Assembly: GCA_903927955.1 (NCBI GenBank)
Contig: CAIYOW010000148.1
Location: 1 to 37,991, forward strand
Source of the DNA: an uncultured Methylococcaceae bacterium
Lineage (GTDB): Bacteria; Pseudomonadota; Gammaproteobacteria; Methylococcales; Methylomonadaceae
Direction: 5' to 3'
DNA length: 37,991 nt
Shown: piece after piece, positions 28,836 to 37,700 of the stretch
How the letters are laid out: each line of letters opens with the position of its first letter
Position numbering within the stretch: the stretch's first letter is position 1
The notes under the pieces: generated by a model
Told to the model about the DNA's origin: nothing
Seen by the model: the letters and a program-made list of their open reading frames with translations, nothing else
Database searches by the model: none
Translations under genes and position numbers: made by a program

Positions 28836-29146
28836 GTCGATATTTTTTCAGTCAACTATTGTAGCACTGGGCTATTGTATTAGGGCAAATAGAAATATCC
28901 ACAAACAGCAGATACATGAGGGCTGTTAGTATGGAAAACGTTGTTATCTTAATAACCTATTGATTTACTATTCTTTGTTAATAAATCCTTAACACAATCT
29001 TCATGAAAAATTAACCAAATTGTAACGCTAAATATTTAATTGTCGGTTACATTGGGCAGCGGATGGTAGCCCCCTCCAATATCCATGCTTAAAAGCAAGC
29101 TAGCTTCTAAACGAAAGACACTATAAATTATTTGGAGATTTTTTTT
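28836..29146 (+). other. 311-bp regulatory region upstream of phoA
   Basis: The region separates the divergent ABC exporter and phoA genes. It holds the Pho-box array at 28987–29026 and AT-rich promoter-like DNA (TAAATATTTAAT) at about 29029–29040, leaving a ~105-bp untranslated leader before phoA. TTGGAGA at about 29131–29137 is the ribosome site. I see no gene. Confidence 0.5.
28987..29026 (+). promoter_or_regulatory. Tandem Pho-box-like array upstream of phoA
   Basis: Four 7-bp units are separated by exactly 4 bp each: CCTTAAC, TCTTCAT, AATTAAC and TTGTAAC (28987, 28998, 29009, 29020). The 11-bp period is that of PhoB half-sites. Single units match CTGTCAT/C at only two to five positions, so the phase is stronger evidence than the bases. 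An AT-rich -10-like region follows. Confidence 0.6.
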
Positions 29147-30739
29147 ATGAAATTGAAATTAACTGCTATGGCAGTCGCCGCTGCCTTGTCAGCGGGTACT
29201 GCTGCGGTAGCACAAGCCACCCCTGATTCATTCCCTGCCCCTGCTGCTGACCGTACTACTTGGTTTAACGCCGGTGCGGACAAAGTGACCAGCAACGACT
29301 TAATTGTCAACAGCAAAGCACCTGCAAAAAACGTCATCCTGTTCGTAGGTGACGGTATGGGTATTTCAACCATTACTGCAGCGCGCATCTTGGCTGGTCA
29401 ACAACCTAACCTGATTGGTTCAAACCCTACTGCAACCGCTAGCAGTGGCGAAGAAAACTCTCTGAGCTTCGAATTGTTCCCAAACTTGGCTTTGTCAAAA
29501 ACTTACAGTGCCAACCAACAAACACCTGACTCAGCTCCTACCATGACTGCTATGGTAACGGGTGTTAAAACCCTTGACGGTGTTTTGGCATTAGACCAAG
29601 ATGTTACCCGTGGCAATTGTGCAACTGATACTACCGTACACAAATTGCAAACCATTTTGGAAATTGCTGAAGCAGCTGGCAAATCAACTGGTTTGGTTTC
29701 TACTGCGCGTATTACCCACGCCACACCAGCCGCCAACTATTCACACACACCAGAACGTAACTGGGAAGCGGATACAGACCAACCAGTAGGTTGTGCGATT
29801 CCTGACGTTGCCCGTCAGTTGATTGAATTCAACACTGGCAACGGTATTGATGTTGTTATGGGTGGCGGTCGTAAATACTTCAGACCAAACACTTTAAAAG
29901 ACCCAGAATACACCAGCAAAACCGGTTATCGTAAAGACGGTCGTGATTTGACTTCTGAATGGACTTCAAAATACGGTGCCAGCAGCTCGTTTATCTACGC
30001 CAAATCACAGTTTGATGCTATCGACACTAAAAACACCAAACATTTGTTGGCGTTGTTTGAGCCTTCGCACATGCAATATGAAGCGGATCGTCCTAACGAT
30101 ACAGCAGGCGAGCCAAGTTTGGCGGACATGACTCAAAAGTCAATCGAAATGTTGAGCAACAACAAAACAAAAGGTTTCTACTTGCATGTTGAAGGTGGCC
30201 GTATTGACCACGCCCACCACGCAGGTAACGCTTACCGCGCCTTGACCGATGCCATGGCATTCTCTGATGCCGTACAAAGAGCGGTTGACACATTGAAAGC
30301 CAAAAACCTATTGAACAATACACTGATCATCGTCACAGCTGACCATAGCCATGTGTTCACTATTGGTGGCTATCCACAACGTGGTAACAACATCTTGGGT
30401 AAAGTGATTGATCCAGGTGCAGCCACTTACACCAAAGCCACTGACGGCGCCCCATACACTACATTGTCTTATGCCAACGGCTTAGGTTACCATGTAGGCG
30501 TACAAGGTGACGACGTTTATAGCACACCTGTCCAAGTGGGCCGTTTCACCGACATGACTGCGGTTGACACGACTGACAAAGGCTTCCACCAAGAAGCGTT
30601 GGTACCACTGGTAGGCGGCGAAACCCATGCGGGTGAAGACGTTGCCATCTATGCCAGAGGCCCAGGTGCAGGTTTGATCCGTGGCAGCCTTGAGCAAAAC
30701 GTGATCTTCCATGTAATGAACAAAAAAATGACCAAATAA
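29147..30739 (+). CDS. phoA: Alkaline phosphatase PhoA
   Basis: 530 residues from ATG 29147. It is a periplasmic phosphomonoesterase that frees phosphate from organic esters during starvation. The signal peptide ends at AVAQA near residue 24. Active-site elements are D69 in FVGDGMG, the nucleophile S129 in DSAPTMTAM, EGGRIDHAHHAGN near 347–359 and TADHSH near 399. The chosen ATG follows TTGGAGA; the open frame from TTG 29132 overlaps that site. It is monocistronic by appearance, with Pho-like sites upstream and a strong terminator downstream. Confidence 0.95.
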   Translation: MKLKLTAMAVAAALSAGTAAVAQATPDSFPAPAADRTTWFNAGADKVTSNDLIVNSKAPAKNVILFVGDGMGISTITAARILAGQQPNLIGSNPTATASSGEENSLSFELFPNLALSKTYSANQQTPDSAPTMTAMVTGVKTLDGVLALDQDVTRGNCATDTTVHKLQTILEIAEAAGKSTGLVSTARITHATPAANYSHTPERNWEADTDQPVGCAIPDVARQLIEFNTGNGIDVVMGGGRKYFRPNTLKDPEYTSKTGYRKDGRDLTSEWTSKYGASSSFIYAKSQFDAIDTKNTKHLLALFEPSHMQYEADRPNDTAGEPSLADMTQKSIEMLSNNKTKGFYLHVEGGRIDHAHHAGNAYRALTDAMAFSDAVQRAVDTLKAKNLLNNTLIIVTADHSHVFTIGGYPQRGNNILGKVIDPGAATYTKATDGAPYTTLSYANGLGYHVGVQGDDVYSTPVQVGRFTDMTAVDTTDKGFHQEALVPLVGGETHAGEDVAIYARGPGAGLIRGSLEQNVIFHVMNKKMTK

Positions 30740-30816
30740 GGCGGCAACGCTTTAGCACCTAGGGTTAACCCTTAGGGCTATCTGTCATTTACAGGGATAA
30801 TGCAGCAGGATGCTGG

Positions 30817-30849
30817 AACGAAGGTGCTTTTTAGCACCTTCGTTTTTTT
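30817..30849 (+). terminator. Rho-independent terminator after phoA
   Basis: AACGAAGGTGCT at 30817–30828 pairs perfectly with AGCACCTTCGTT at 30833–30844 across a four-T loop, and the T run continues to 30849. A second, imperfect stem around 30757–30780 (CCTAGGGTTAACCCTTAGG) lies before it. Confidence 0.93.
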
Positions 30850-30890
30850 CTGGCTTTTGACCCATATCGGAATTATCAGGAACTGATTAA

Positions 30891-31619
30891 ATGAAAACGC
30901 TTATTGTCACCCCTCTTGTTATGGCGTTAGCCGCTTGCGCCACCCCAGCCAGCCAAGAAAAAACCTTTATCCTACCGCAAAGCTTAGCCACTTTATCGGC
31001 CAATGCCCCCTTGGCTTGCCAATTCCAAAAGTCGCTGGATGACGGCAAAGCAACCAAAACAACGCAGTGGTATTTTTGGCGTTCGCCCGACCGCACCGAA
31101 AACCGCGATGAGCTGACCAACCAAGGCGAAATATGGAGCAAAGATGCCGCAGGCAGGTTTTTTTATGCGCGGTTATTTTATAACGAAAAGGTAGTATTGG
31201 AATTTGCCCCCGGTGATCTTGCCGCATTAGGCACGAACGTGAAATGGGACGAACTGTATTCGTTGATTGACACCAAAAAACTCGGCCATGAGTGGCCATT
31301 GACCGGCACAGAAAATGTGTCCGGCAGTACGCTTGAGCATTACGCCGGTCAGCTTAAATCCGGCAACGCCATAACAGTAGACTGGTTGCCGCAGCTAAAA
31401 TTAGCGGCAGGCATCACTAAAAAACAGCCGGAAGGCTTAACCAAGCTTAGCTTAAGCAGTTGCGGCGCAGCGACTAGCGTTGCCGTCAAGCCAATCACCG
31501 AGGCTCAACTGAACGATTTCCGCCATATTGATTTTACTGATTTAGGGGATATGGAGTCCGATCCTATGGTGCAGCATCTTGAAAAAATCATGGGCACTCA
31601 CGAACACGAAGGGCATTAA
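30891..31619 (+). CDS. Lipoprotein of unknown function
   Basis: 242 residues. The signal peptide has a lipobox ending LAAC (C16). The mature part has no motif I recognise. It contains two further cysteines (in LACQFQ and LSSCGA), a WYFWRSPDRTENRDE stretch and a histidine-rich C-terminus (THEHEGH) that might bind metal. AGGAA precedes ATG 30891. It follows phoA after a strong terminator, so it probably has its own weak promoter or depends on read-through. A link to phosphate scavenging is possible only by neighbourhood. Confidence 0.7.
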   Translation: MKTLIVTPLVMALAACATPASQEKTFILPQSLATLSANAPLACQFQKSLDDGKATKTTQWYFWRSPDRTENRDELTNQGEIWSKDAAGRFFYARLFYNEKVVLEFAPGDLAALGTNVKWDELYSLIDTKKLGHEWPLTGTENVSGSTLEHYAGQLKSGNAITVDWLPQLKLAAGITKKQPEGLTKLSLSSCGAATSVAVKPITEAQLNDFRHIDFTDLGDMESDPMVQHLEKIMGTHEHEGH

Positions 31620-31628
31620 GCAATTTTG

Positions 31629-31669
31629 TGTGCGGTGGCGCACATAAATGTCCGCTTAAGTGCTAGAAT
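31629..31669 (+). promoter_or_regulatory. Possible promoter of the cupin gene with adjacent hairpin
   Basis: TGTGCG at 31629–31634 pairs with CGCACA at 31639–31644. TGCTAGAAT at 31661–31669 resembles an extended -10 element. Both lie in the 87-bp gap before the cupin gene. Support is modest. Confidence 0.3.
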
Positions 31670-31706
31670 CAGTACACCATAACCTACCAAACATTATCCA
31701 AAAGCT

Positions 31707-31982
31707 ATGAGCAAAATTACTATCGAACATAACCCAAGCCCAGAACGCTTGCAAGAGTTGGGCGTTGCCAGCTGGCCTATTTGGGAAAAAGAAGTGTCGA
31801 AGTTCCCGATTGATTTTGATGAAACAGAAACCGCCTATGTGCTGGAAGGCGAAATTATAGTGACTCCGGCAGGTGGTGAACCCGTGACTATCGTACCTGG
31901 CGATTTGGTGATGTTCCATGCCGGTTTGGATAGCCAGTGGGAAGTGGTCAAACCGTTACGCAAGCATTACCACTACGATTGA
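31707..31982 (+). CDS. Single-domain cupin (DUF861/EutQ-like)
   Basis: 91 residues forming one cupin barrel. Recognisable elements are the WPIWEKEVSKFPIDFDETETAYVLEGE segment, the turn TPAGGEP and the PGDLVMFHAG motif with a FHAG histidine, as in cupin_3/DUF861 proteins. The usual first-motif histidines are replaced by acidic or other residues (DETETAYVLEGE), so metal binding is uncertain. The protein ends in a histidine-rich KHYHYD. Function is unknown. A bidirectional terminator follows. Confidence 0.82.
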   Translation: MSKITIEHNPSPERLQELGVASWPIWEKEVSKFPIDFDETETAYVLEGEIIVTPAGGEPVTIVPGDLVMFHAGLDSQWEVVKPLRKHYHYD

Positions 31983-32041
31983 CAGCCGTCGGCTCTTCCC
32001 GCCTAAAGATTAGTATCTACGGGCTAGGGCCGCTAAAAAGC

Positions 32042-32072
32042 AAAAAAGGCATTCACTGTGGATGCCTTTTTT
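32042..32072. terminator. Bidirectional rho-independent terminator
   Basis: AAAAAAGGCAT at 32042–32052 and ATGCCTTTTTT at 32062–32072 are perfect complements around a 9-nt loop. The element lies between the convergent cupin (+) and DUF2905 (-) genes and has A and T tracts on both sides. Confidence 0.85.
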
Positions 32073-32093
32073 ATGTCCGCTGCCACGGTCGGG

Positions 32094-32309
32094 TTATTTG
32101 CGTAAAAAAATATTGGCCAGTAAAGAAGCTAGCAAGCTGACCACAATCATAGAGGTCAGTGGTATAAAAATGCGGCTATTGGCATTTTCAATATTGATGT
32201 CGCCCGGTAAGTTGCCAAACCAGCTGACCAACCACGGCGCATAACGCAACACCAGCCCCAGCACAACAATAGCAGTGCCTAACGTTATTAATAGTTGGCT
32301 AAAACTCAT
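32094..32309 (-). CDS. Small DUF2905 membrane protein
   Basis: 71 residues with two membrane segments, about residues 5–24 and 47–67. Between them is the family signature WFGNLPGDINIE. DUF2905 proteins are widespread and uncharacterised. ATG 32309 is preceded by GGAG at a 7-nt distance; a GTG two codons upstream is the only longer option. It stands alone between a shared terminator and a divergent esterase gene. Confidence 0.85.
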   Translation of the reverse strand: MSFSQLLITLGTAIVVLGLVLRYAPWLVSWFGNLPGDINIENANSRIFIPLTSMIVVSLLASLLANIFLRK

Positions 32310-32523
32310 AGACACGCTCCTGTCAGCCTTAAAATAGCCGGATTATTGTGCTGTAGCATCCACCCGTTAAATTTAATGTCAAGCCTAATTTAATGACCTT
32401 AACGGATATTACGCAAACGACCAAGCCTTTTACGGACAATAAACACGCTGCCAAGTGTGCATAATCAAGTGCGACCAACCCTGTTAGGGCTGCCATGCCT
32501 GCACAGGCAATAAGAGACTAACC

Positions 32524-33504
32524 ATGCCGGACGATAATAATTATTTAAATAGCAGTCATTACGGGTTTGATCCTAGCTACGGCTATTCATTGGCACAGTT
32601 ACTGGCCGTGCCAACGCCACGCGAGCCTAAAGACTTTAAAGCTTTCTGGCAAGCCCGTTACCAGCAAGCCCTATTGCAAAAACCACAACCACGCCTCAAA
32701 GCGACGAACAGCCAGCACCCCGATTGGCGTATTTTTACCGTTAGCTATAGCTCCACCGAAGATTTCCCCATACATGGCTGGTTGCTGCTACCCAAGACAG
32801 GTATCATCAAGCGCGGCTTTGTCATCGGACACGGCTATGGCGGACGTGATGCACCGGATTTCCACCTGCCCTTTAAAGATGCCGCCTTGCTGTTCCCTTG
32901 CTTCCGTGGCCTGTCATTAAGTGCCTGCACGGGCATATCATCTGAACCTTATTGGCATGTGCTGCACAATATCGACCAGCCCGACCGCTATATTATAGGT
33001 GGCTGTGTCGAAGATGTTTGGCTTGGCGTTAGCGCCCTATTGACTTTATTGCCACGGCTCAGTGGTCATCTGGGCTATTTGGGCATCAGCTTTGCAGGCG
33101 GCATAGGTGCCTTAGCCTTGGCATGGGATAAGCGCATTGCGCGTGGGCATTTAAACGTGCCCACTTTTGGGCAGCAACCGTTGCGTCTTAAACTGCCTAC
33201 CCAAGGCAGCGCCCACAGTGTGCAGCAGTATTACCAAAGCCACAAAAAACAAACCTTGCAAGTATTGCGCTATTTTGATGCCGCATTGGCGGCACACTAT
33301 ATTGACCAGCCCATGCATTGCGCTTGCGCCTTGTTTGACCCGTGCGTCGCCCCGCCCGGACAATTTGCCATTTACAACGCACTGCCCGCCAACAAACAAT
33401 TGTTTATACTTGAAGCCGGGCATTACGGCTACCCTAACCAAGCACAGCAAGAACAGTTGCTGCTTGAGGAACTTAACCACTTTTTTGCCCCTCTTGGGCA
33501 TTAA
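32524..33504 (+). CDS. Divergent acetyl-xylan-esterase-like (CE7/AXE1) alpha/beta-hydrolase
   Basis: 326 residues, the CE7 length. These enzymes remove acetyl groups from xylo-oligosaccharides and cephalosporin C in the cytoplasm. The N-terminal PREPKDFKAFWQARYQQAL and the HGYGGRDAP oxyanion region fit AXE1. The catalytic triad is in the expected places: S189 in GISFAGG, D272 in LFDPCVAPP and H300 in AGHYGY. The three CE7 hallmarks are altered, however: RGQ is RGL (residues 128–130), GxSQGG is GISFAGG and the HE dipeptide is HY. The substrate may therefore differ. No signal peptide is seen. A second esterase follows 34 bp downstream. Confidence 0.78.
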   Translation: MPDDNNYLNSSHYGFDPSYGYSLAQLLAVPTPREPKDFKAFWQARYQQALLQKPQPRLKATNSQHPDWRIFTVSYSSTEDFPIHGWLLLPKTGIIKRGFVIGHGYGGRDAPDFHLPFKDAALLFPCFRGLSLSACTGISSEPYWHVLHNIDQPDRYIIGGCVEDVWLGVSALLTLLPRLSGHLGYLGISFAGGIGALALAWDKRIARGHLNVPTFGQQPLRLKLPTQGSAHSVQQYYQSHKKQTLQVLRYFDAALAAHYIDQPMHCACALFDPCVAPPGQFAIYNALPANKQLFILEAGHYGYPNQAQQEQLLLEELNHFFAPLGH

Positions 33505-33538
33505 CTTAAAGTCAAACCACTAAACCAGGAGTTTTTTG

Positions 33539-34267
33539 ATGAACCGCGAGTATCACAAATGGTGGAGTGATAAGTTGCAACGGGATATGGAGTTGCTGAT
33601 ATTTGGTCATGCCGGTGCTAAAGTGCTGGTGTTCCCTTCCCGCGATGGGCGTTTTTATGAATATGAAAATCTGGGCATTGTGGCATCCGTGCGGCACAAA
33701 ATAGAACAAGGCTTTTTGCAGCTGTACTGCATCGACAGCGTTTATTCAGAAACCTTCTATTGCGGCTGGGCACACCCCTCCGGTCGGGTATTGCGGCATA
33801 TTGCCTACGAGCAATATATTCTCGATGAAGTCATCCCCTTCATGAACAGCCAAAACCCGCACGACTGCATCATCTCGCACGGCATCAGCTTGGGCGCTTA
33901 CCATGCCGCCAATATCGCCTTCCGCCACCCGCACCTGTTCAAAAAGCTAGCGGCTTTTTCGGGGCGCTATGACCTGACCCTGAGCATTGAAAATTTTAGT
34001 GACCTGCTGGACGGCTTTTATAACGAAGACATTTACTTCCATACCCCTAGCCATTTTTTGCCCAATTTGACCTGTGGTTGGCATCTACAACATTTACGGG
34101 CCATGGATATTATTTTGGTGATCGGTGCAGAAGACCCGTTTCTGAAAAACAATCAGGAACTAAGTGCCATTTTGGCGGACAAAGGTGTTAGCCACCAACT
34201 GATTGTCTGGGATGGACGGGCGCACCGTGGGCGTTATTGGCGTATGATGGCACCGCTATACTTGTAA
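33539..34267 (+). CDS. Esterase-D-like alpha/beta-hydrolase
   Basis: 242 residues from ATG 33539, which has AGGAG at 33527–33531. It belongs to the putative esterase group around esterase D. A catalytic triad is visible: S117 in HGISLGAYHA, D199 in IGAEDPFL and H229 in GRAHRGRYW. The N-terminal MNREYHKWWSDKLQRDMELL and VLVFPSRDGRFYEYENLG recur in uncharacterised bacterial homologues as I know them. No signal peptide. It is 34 bp after the CE7-like gene and probably cotranscribed; a repeat and a decayed kinase fragment follow it. Confidence 0.78.
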   Translation: MNREYHKWWSDKLQRDMELLIFGHAGAKVLVFPSRDGRFYEYENLGIVASVRHKIEQGFLQLYCIDSVYSETFYCGWAHPSGRVLRHIAYEQYILDEVIPFMNSQNPHDCIISHGISLGAYHAANIAFRHPHLFKKLAAFSGRYDLTLSIENFSDLLDGFYNEDIYFHTPSHFLPNLTCGWHLQHLRAMDIILVIGAEDPFLKNNQELSAILADKGVSHQLIVWDGRAHRGRYWRMMAPLYL

Positions 34268-34284
34268 CTAAGGTTACGCAAGGG
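34268..34284 (+). repeat. Dispersed 17–18 bp repeat, copy B
   Basis: CTAAGGTTACGCAAGGG directly follows the esterase stop. It differs from the copy after bamD (14856) by one substitution and one missing A. The core GTTACGCA also occurs at about 37858, just before the IS transposase start. Confidence 0.4.
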
Positions 34285-34293
34285 CAAGCCGTG

Positions 34294-34480
34294 ACCGGAC
34301 ACTACTTTTGCCAAGTAACTGGCTCTCCTGCCCCTTCAATTATTGTCCAGCTTGTGTCCAAATAAAACCGCCCCAAGCCAAAACCTATTATTCTTGTCCT
34401 TGGTGTTTCCCATTATCGCTTGCGCTCTAGAAATGCTGTTCTGGCAAGCAATCCAGCCCTTTTCTTTTTTATTGTTTTAT
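34294..34480 (+). repeat. Decayed tandem copy of the sensor-kinase 5' end (copy 1)
   Basis: This aligns over its whole length with 34514–34701 at an offset of 220–221 bp. Shared blocks include TTCAATTATTGTC, AGCTTGTGTCCAAAT, AAAACCTATTATTC and TGTCCTTGGTGTTTCC. Copy 1 has lost both candidate start codons (TTG and ATA in place of ATG) and one base near 34364. After that deletion it still reads [13 protein letters not shown] and then runs to a TAA at 34490. It is a pseudogene fragment of the kinase N-terminus. Confidence 0.88.
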
Positions 34481-34500
34481 AATGCCGTATAATTAAAACC

Positions 34501-34535
34501 CTTAGCATCAGTAACCGGACACAACTTATGCTAAG
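34501..34535 (+). promoter_or_regulatory. Hairpin covering the first start codon of the kinase gene
   Basis: CTTAGCAT at 34501–34508 is the exact reverse complement of ATGCTAAG at 34528–34535, whose first three bases are the upstream start codon. In mRNA this would hide that start, either limiting translation or favouring ATG 34582. Confidence 0.35.
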
Positions 34536-34701
34536 TAACCAGCCCTCCTGTTTGTTCAATTATTGTCTAGCTTGTGTCCAAATGAAAACCGCCTCCTGGC
34601 AAAACCTATTATTCCTGTCCTTGGTGTTTCCAATTATCGCTTGCGTTATGGAAATGTTGTTCTGGGACACAATCCAACCCTTTGCTTTTTTATTGTTCTA
34701 T
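34514..34701 (+). repeat. Tandem duplication, copy 2 (functional kinase 5' end)
   Basis: This is the intact partner of the decayed copy at 34294–34480. It covers a few bases of leader and the first ~58 codons of the hybrid kinase. Differences between the copies fall mostly at replacement sites before ATG 34582 but about half are silent after it, which suggests coding constraint begins at 34582. Confidence 0.85.
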
Positions 34702-37700
34702 CCGGCAATTTTATGTAGCAGTTGGCTAAGTGGGCTGGTGGGCGGTGTAATTGCCACACTGTTATCTATTGCGCTGATCACTTGGTTTTTCATGGTACCC
34801 AATGCTGCTGTTGAGCAAGATACAGCCAGCCATTTAAATTATGGGGCGCTGGTCATTTTTACCTGTGTCGGTTTTCTGACCGTTTGGCTGCTACATCTGC
34901 AACGCCAACAGAAGCAATTGCTGGCAATACAAGAAGCATTGCAGCAAGCATTGGAAAAAGCGAACTTGGCGGCAGAACGTTTCACAGTACTGACCGAGCG
35001 CTCTCCTTTTGGGGTTGCCTTGGTCGATTCCCGTAATGGCCAAGTGCAGGAAGTCAACCAACGCCTTGCCGACATCACCGGCAGGACGCGTGATGAGCTG
35101 ACCAACATTAACTGGATGGACATCACCCACCCCGATGACATACAGGAAGACTTGGCACTTATGGCTCGCTTTAAAGCCGGTGAAATGCCCTATTTCGATA
35201 GGCATAAGCGCTATCTACGACCCGATGGGGCAGTCGTTCACGCCAGCCTGACCGTCGTGTCCGTTAAGGTGACTACAGGCGAACAACCCAAACATCTGGT
35301 TATTATCCAAGATATGACAGCGCACTTTGTGCTGCAACAAAGCTTGGCAGAGTCGCGACAGCAAGCAACAGAAGCGTTGGAATTGTTCCAAACCCTATTC
35401 CAACAGGCTCCCTTGGGCATTGCTTTGGTCGATGACCAAGGTTATTTTAAGCAAATTAATCCCGCCTACGCCAAAATGTTGGGCCGGACGCCTGAGAATT
35501 TGACCGGCATGGACTGGATGAGCGTTACCCACCCTGACGACCGCCAGCCCAATATAAAAGAAGTTGCCCGCATAGATGCAAGGCAAAGTAACAGAATCAA
35601 TATGGAAAAACGTTACCTACAGCCTGATGGCGTGGTAGTTTGGGCGCGATTGTTGATTGCGCCTATTATTATGGCGGGTAAGCAGAACATCCATGTGACA
35701 ATTGCGGAAGATATTACCGCACAGAAGCAATTGCAGGATGAGCTTATTAAATCTAATCTGGAGCTGCAAGCGATATTTGATTCAGTGGATGTCGGGCTGG
35801 CCTATATTAAAGATCGCACGGTGGTGCGTTGCAATAACAGGCTTGGTGCGTTGCTGGGCCATCAACGGGGCGAGCTGGTCGGCAAACCCACCCGTATTTG
35901 GTTTAAGAATGATGAAGATTATCAGCAGGTCGGCAACCTACTGAATACCCGGGTGGCATTGGGCGAAAAGTTCCTGATAGACCTGGAAACGCCCAGAAAA
36001 GACGGCACCACTTTCATGGGCCGACTCATAGGGCATGCACTGGACAAGCAGAATCCGAGTTTGGGGCATATTGGCATTTTGCAGGACATCACCGAGCAAT
36101 GGCAAGCCAAGGAAAACTTGCGCCAAGCGAACAACAGCGTGGCACAAGCCAATAAGGTGCTGGCTAAGCAAAACAGCCAGCTGCACAGGCTCGCCCAGCA
36201 AATCACTCTCGCCAAGGAAGCGGCTGGCATCGGTATCTGGACGTTGGATATTGCTAGCGGTCAATTTCAGTGGGACAGGCAAATGTACAAGCTGTATGGC
36301 TTGACGCAAGAAGACCAGGACATCGAGCTTGATTATGCCTTTTGGAAATCGTTCGTGCATCCTGATGACCTGGTCAAAAAAGAGGCTGCTGCACAAAAGG
36401 CACTCGATCAAGCATGGGGCTTGGATGAAGCCATAGACCAGGTATTCCGTATCACCCTACGGGACGGCACTATCCGTTACCTTAATTCCCGGTCTTCCTT
36501 GGAACACAACACGGCAGGTCAGCCGACACGCAGAATCGGCATCAACATGGATGTCACCCACTACTTTGAGCAACAACAAGCTTTGCAGGCCGCCAAAGAG
36601 TTAGCGGAAGCATCCAACCGGGCGAAAAGCAGTTTCTTGGCCAACATGAGCCATGAGATACGCACACCGATGAACGCTATCATCAACCTATCCGAACTGG
36701 TGTTGGATTCAGAACTGACCGCGCCGCAGCGTGATTATTTGAGTAATGTCCAAGATGCCTCCAAGCACTTGCTGGCCATTATCAATGACATTTTGGATTA
36801 TTCCAAAATTGAGGCGGGCTATTTGCCTATCGAATCGTCACCGCTATGCTTGTCAACGGTCATTGACAGAACAGCCAACCTGTTCCGTTCGCCCATCGCC
36901 CAAAAAAACTTGGCATGGTCGGTGGCAGTGGCTGAGGAAGTGCCGCCACAACTGCTCGGCGATAGCCTGCGGCTAGGGCAGGTGCTGAACAATTTAATTG
37001 GCAACGCCATCAAATTCACCTCGCACGGTGGCATCCGCCTGACCGTCGGGCTGTTGCCGCCGCCAGAACCGGATGCCACCTCAGTCTGGCTACTGTTCAG
37101 TGTCACCGATACCGGTATCGGCATAGTGCCTGAACTGCTGCCATTACTGTTCCAGCCATTTACACAGGCCGACGAATCCATCACGCGCCGTTTTGGCGGC
37201 ACGGGGCTAGGCCTGTCGATTGCCAAGCGGCTAGTCCGGCTGATGGGCGGCGACCTGACTGTGTCCAGCCAGCCCGGCCAAGGCAGCACCTTTGCCTTCA
37301 GCGCCCGTTTTGGGCGCATTGACCCGCATAATCCGGCCACCCTGCCCTTGTCCGCCCCATCCGCAACCGTCGGCGCAAGCCCTCAGCCGCTGTCAGCGCT
37401 CCATCATGCCGAAATTCTGTTGGTTGAAGACAATAAGCTTAACCAAATTGCCGCCTTGGGCTTGCTGAAAAAAATGCAGCTGAACGTCACAGTGGCCAAC
37501 AATGGCGCTGAGGCTATTGACTGGGTGCAAAAGAAGCATTTTTCCACAGTGCTGATGGACTTGCACATGCCGATCATGGGCGGGCTTGAAGCGACCCGAC
37601 ATATCCGCACGCTGCCCGAAGGGGAAAAAGTGCCTATTATCGCACTGACTGCCGACGTGATGGGCGATGTCATCACCAGCTGCAAAGCCGCCGGCATGGA

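Noticed and set aside
32316-32523. CTGTCAG upstream of the CE7-like gene as a possible Pho half-site.
   Set aside because: No second unit occurs at the required 11-bp spacing.
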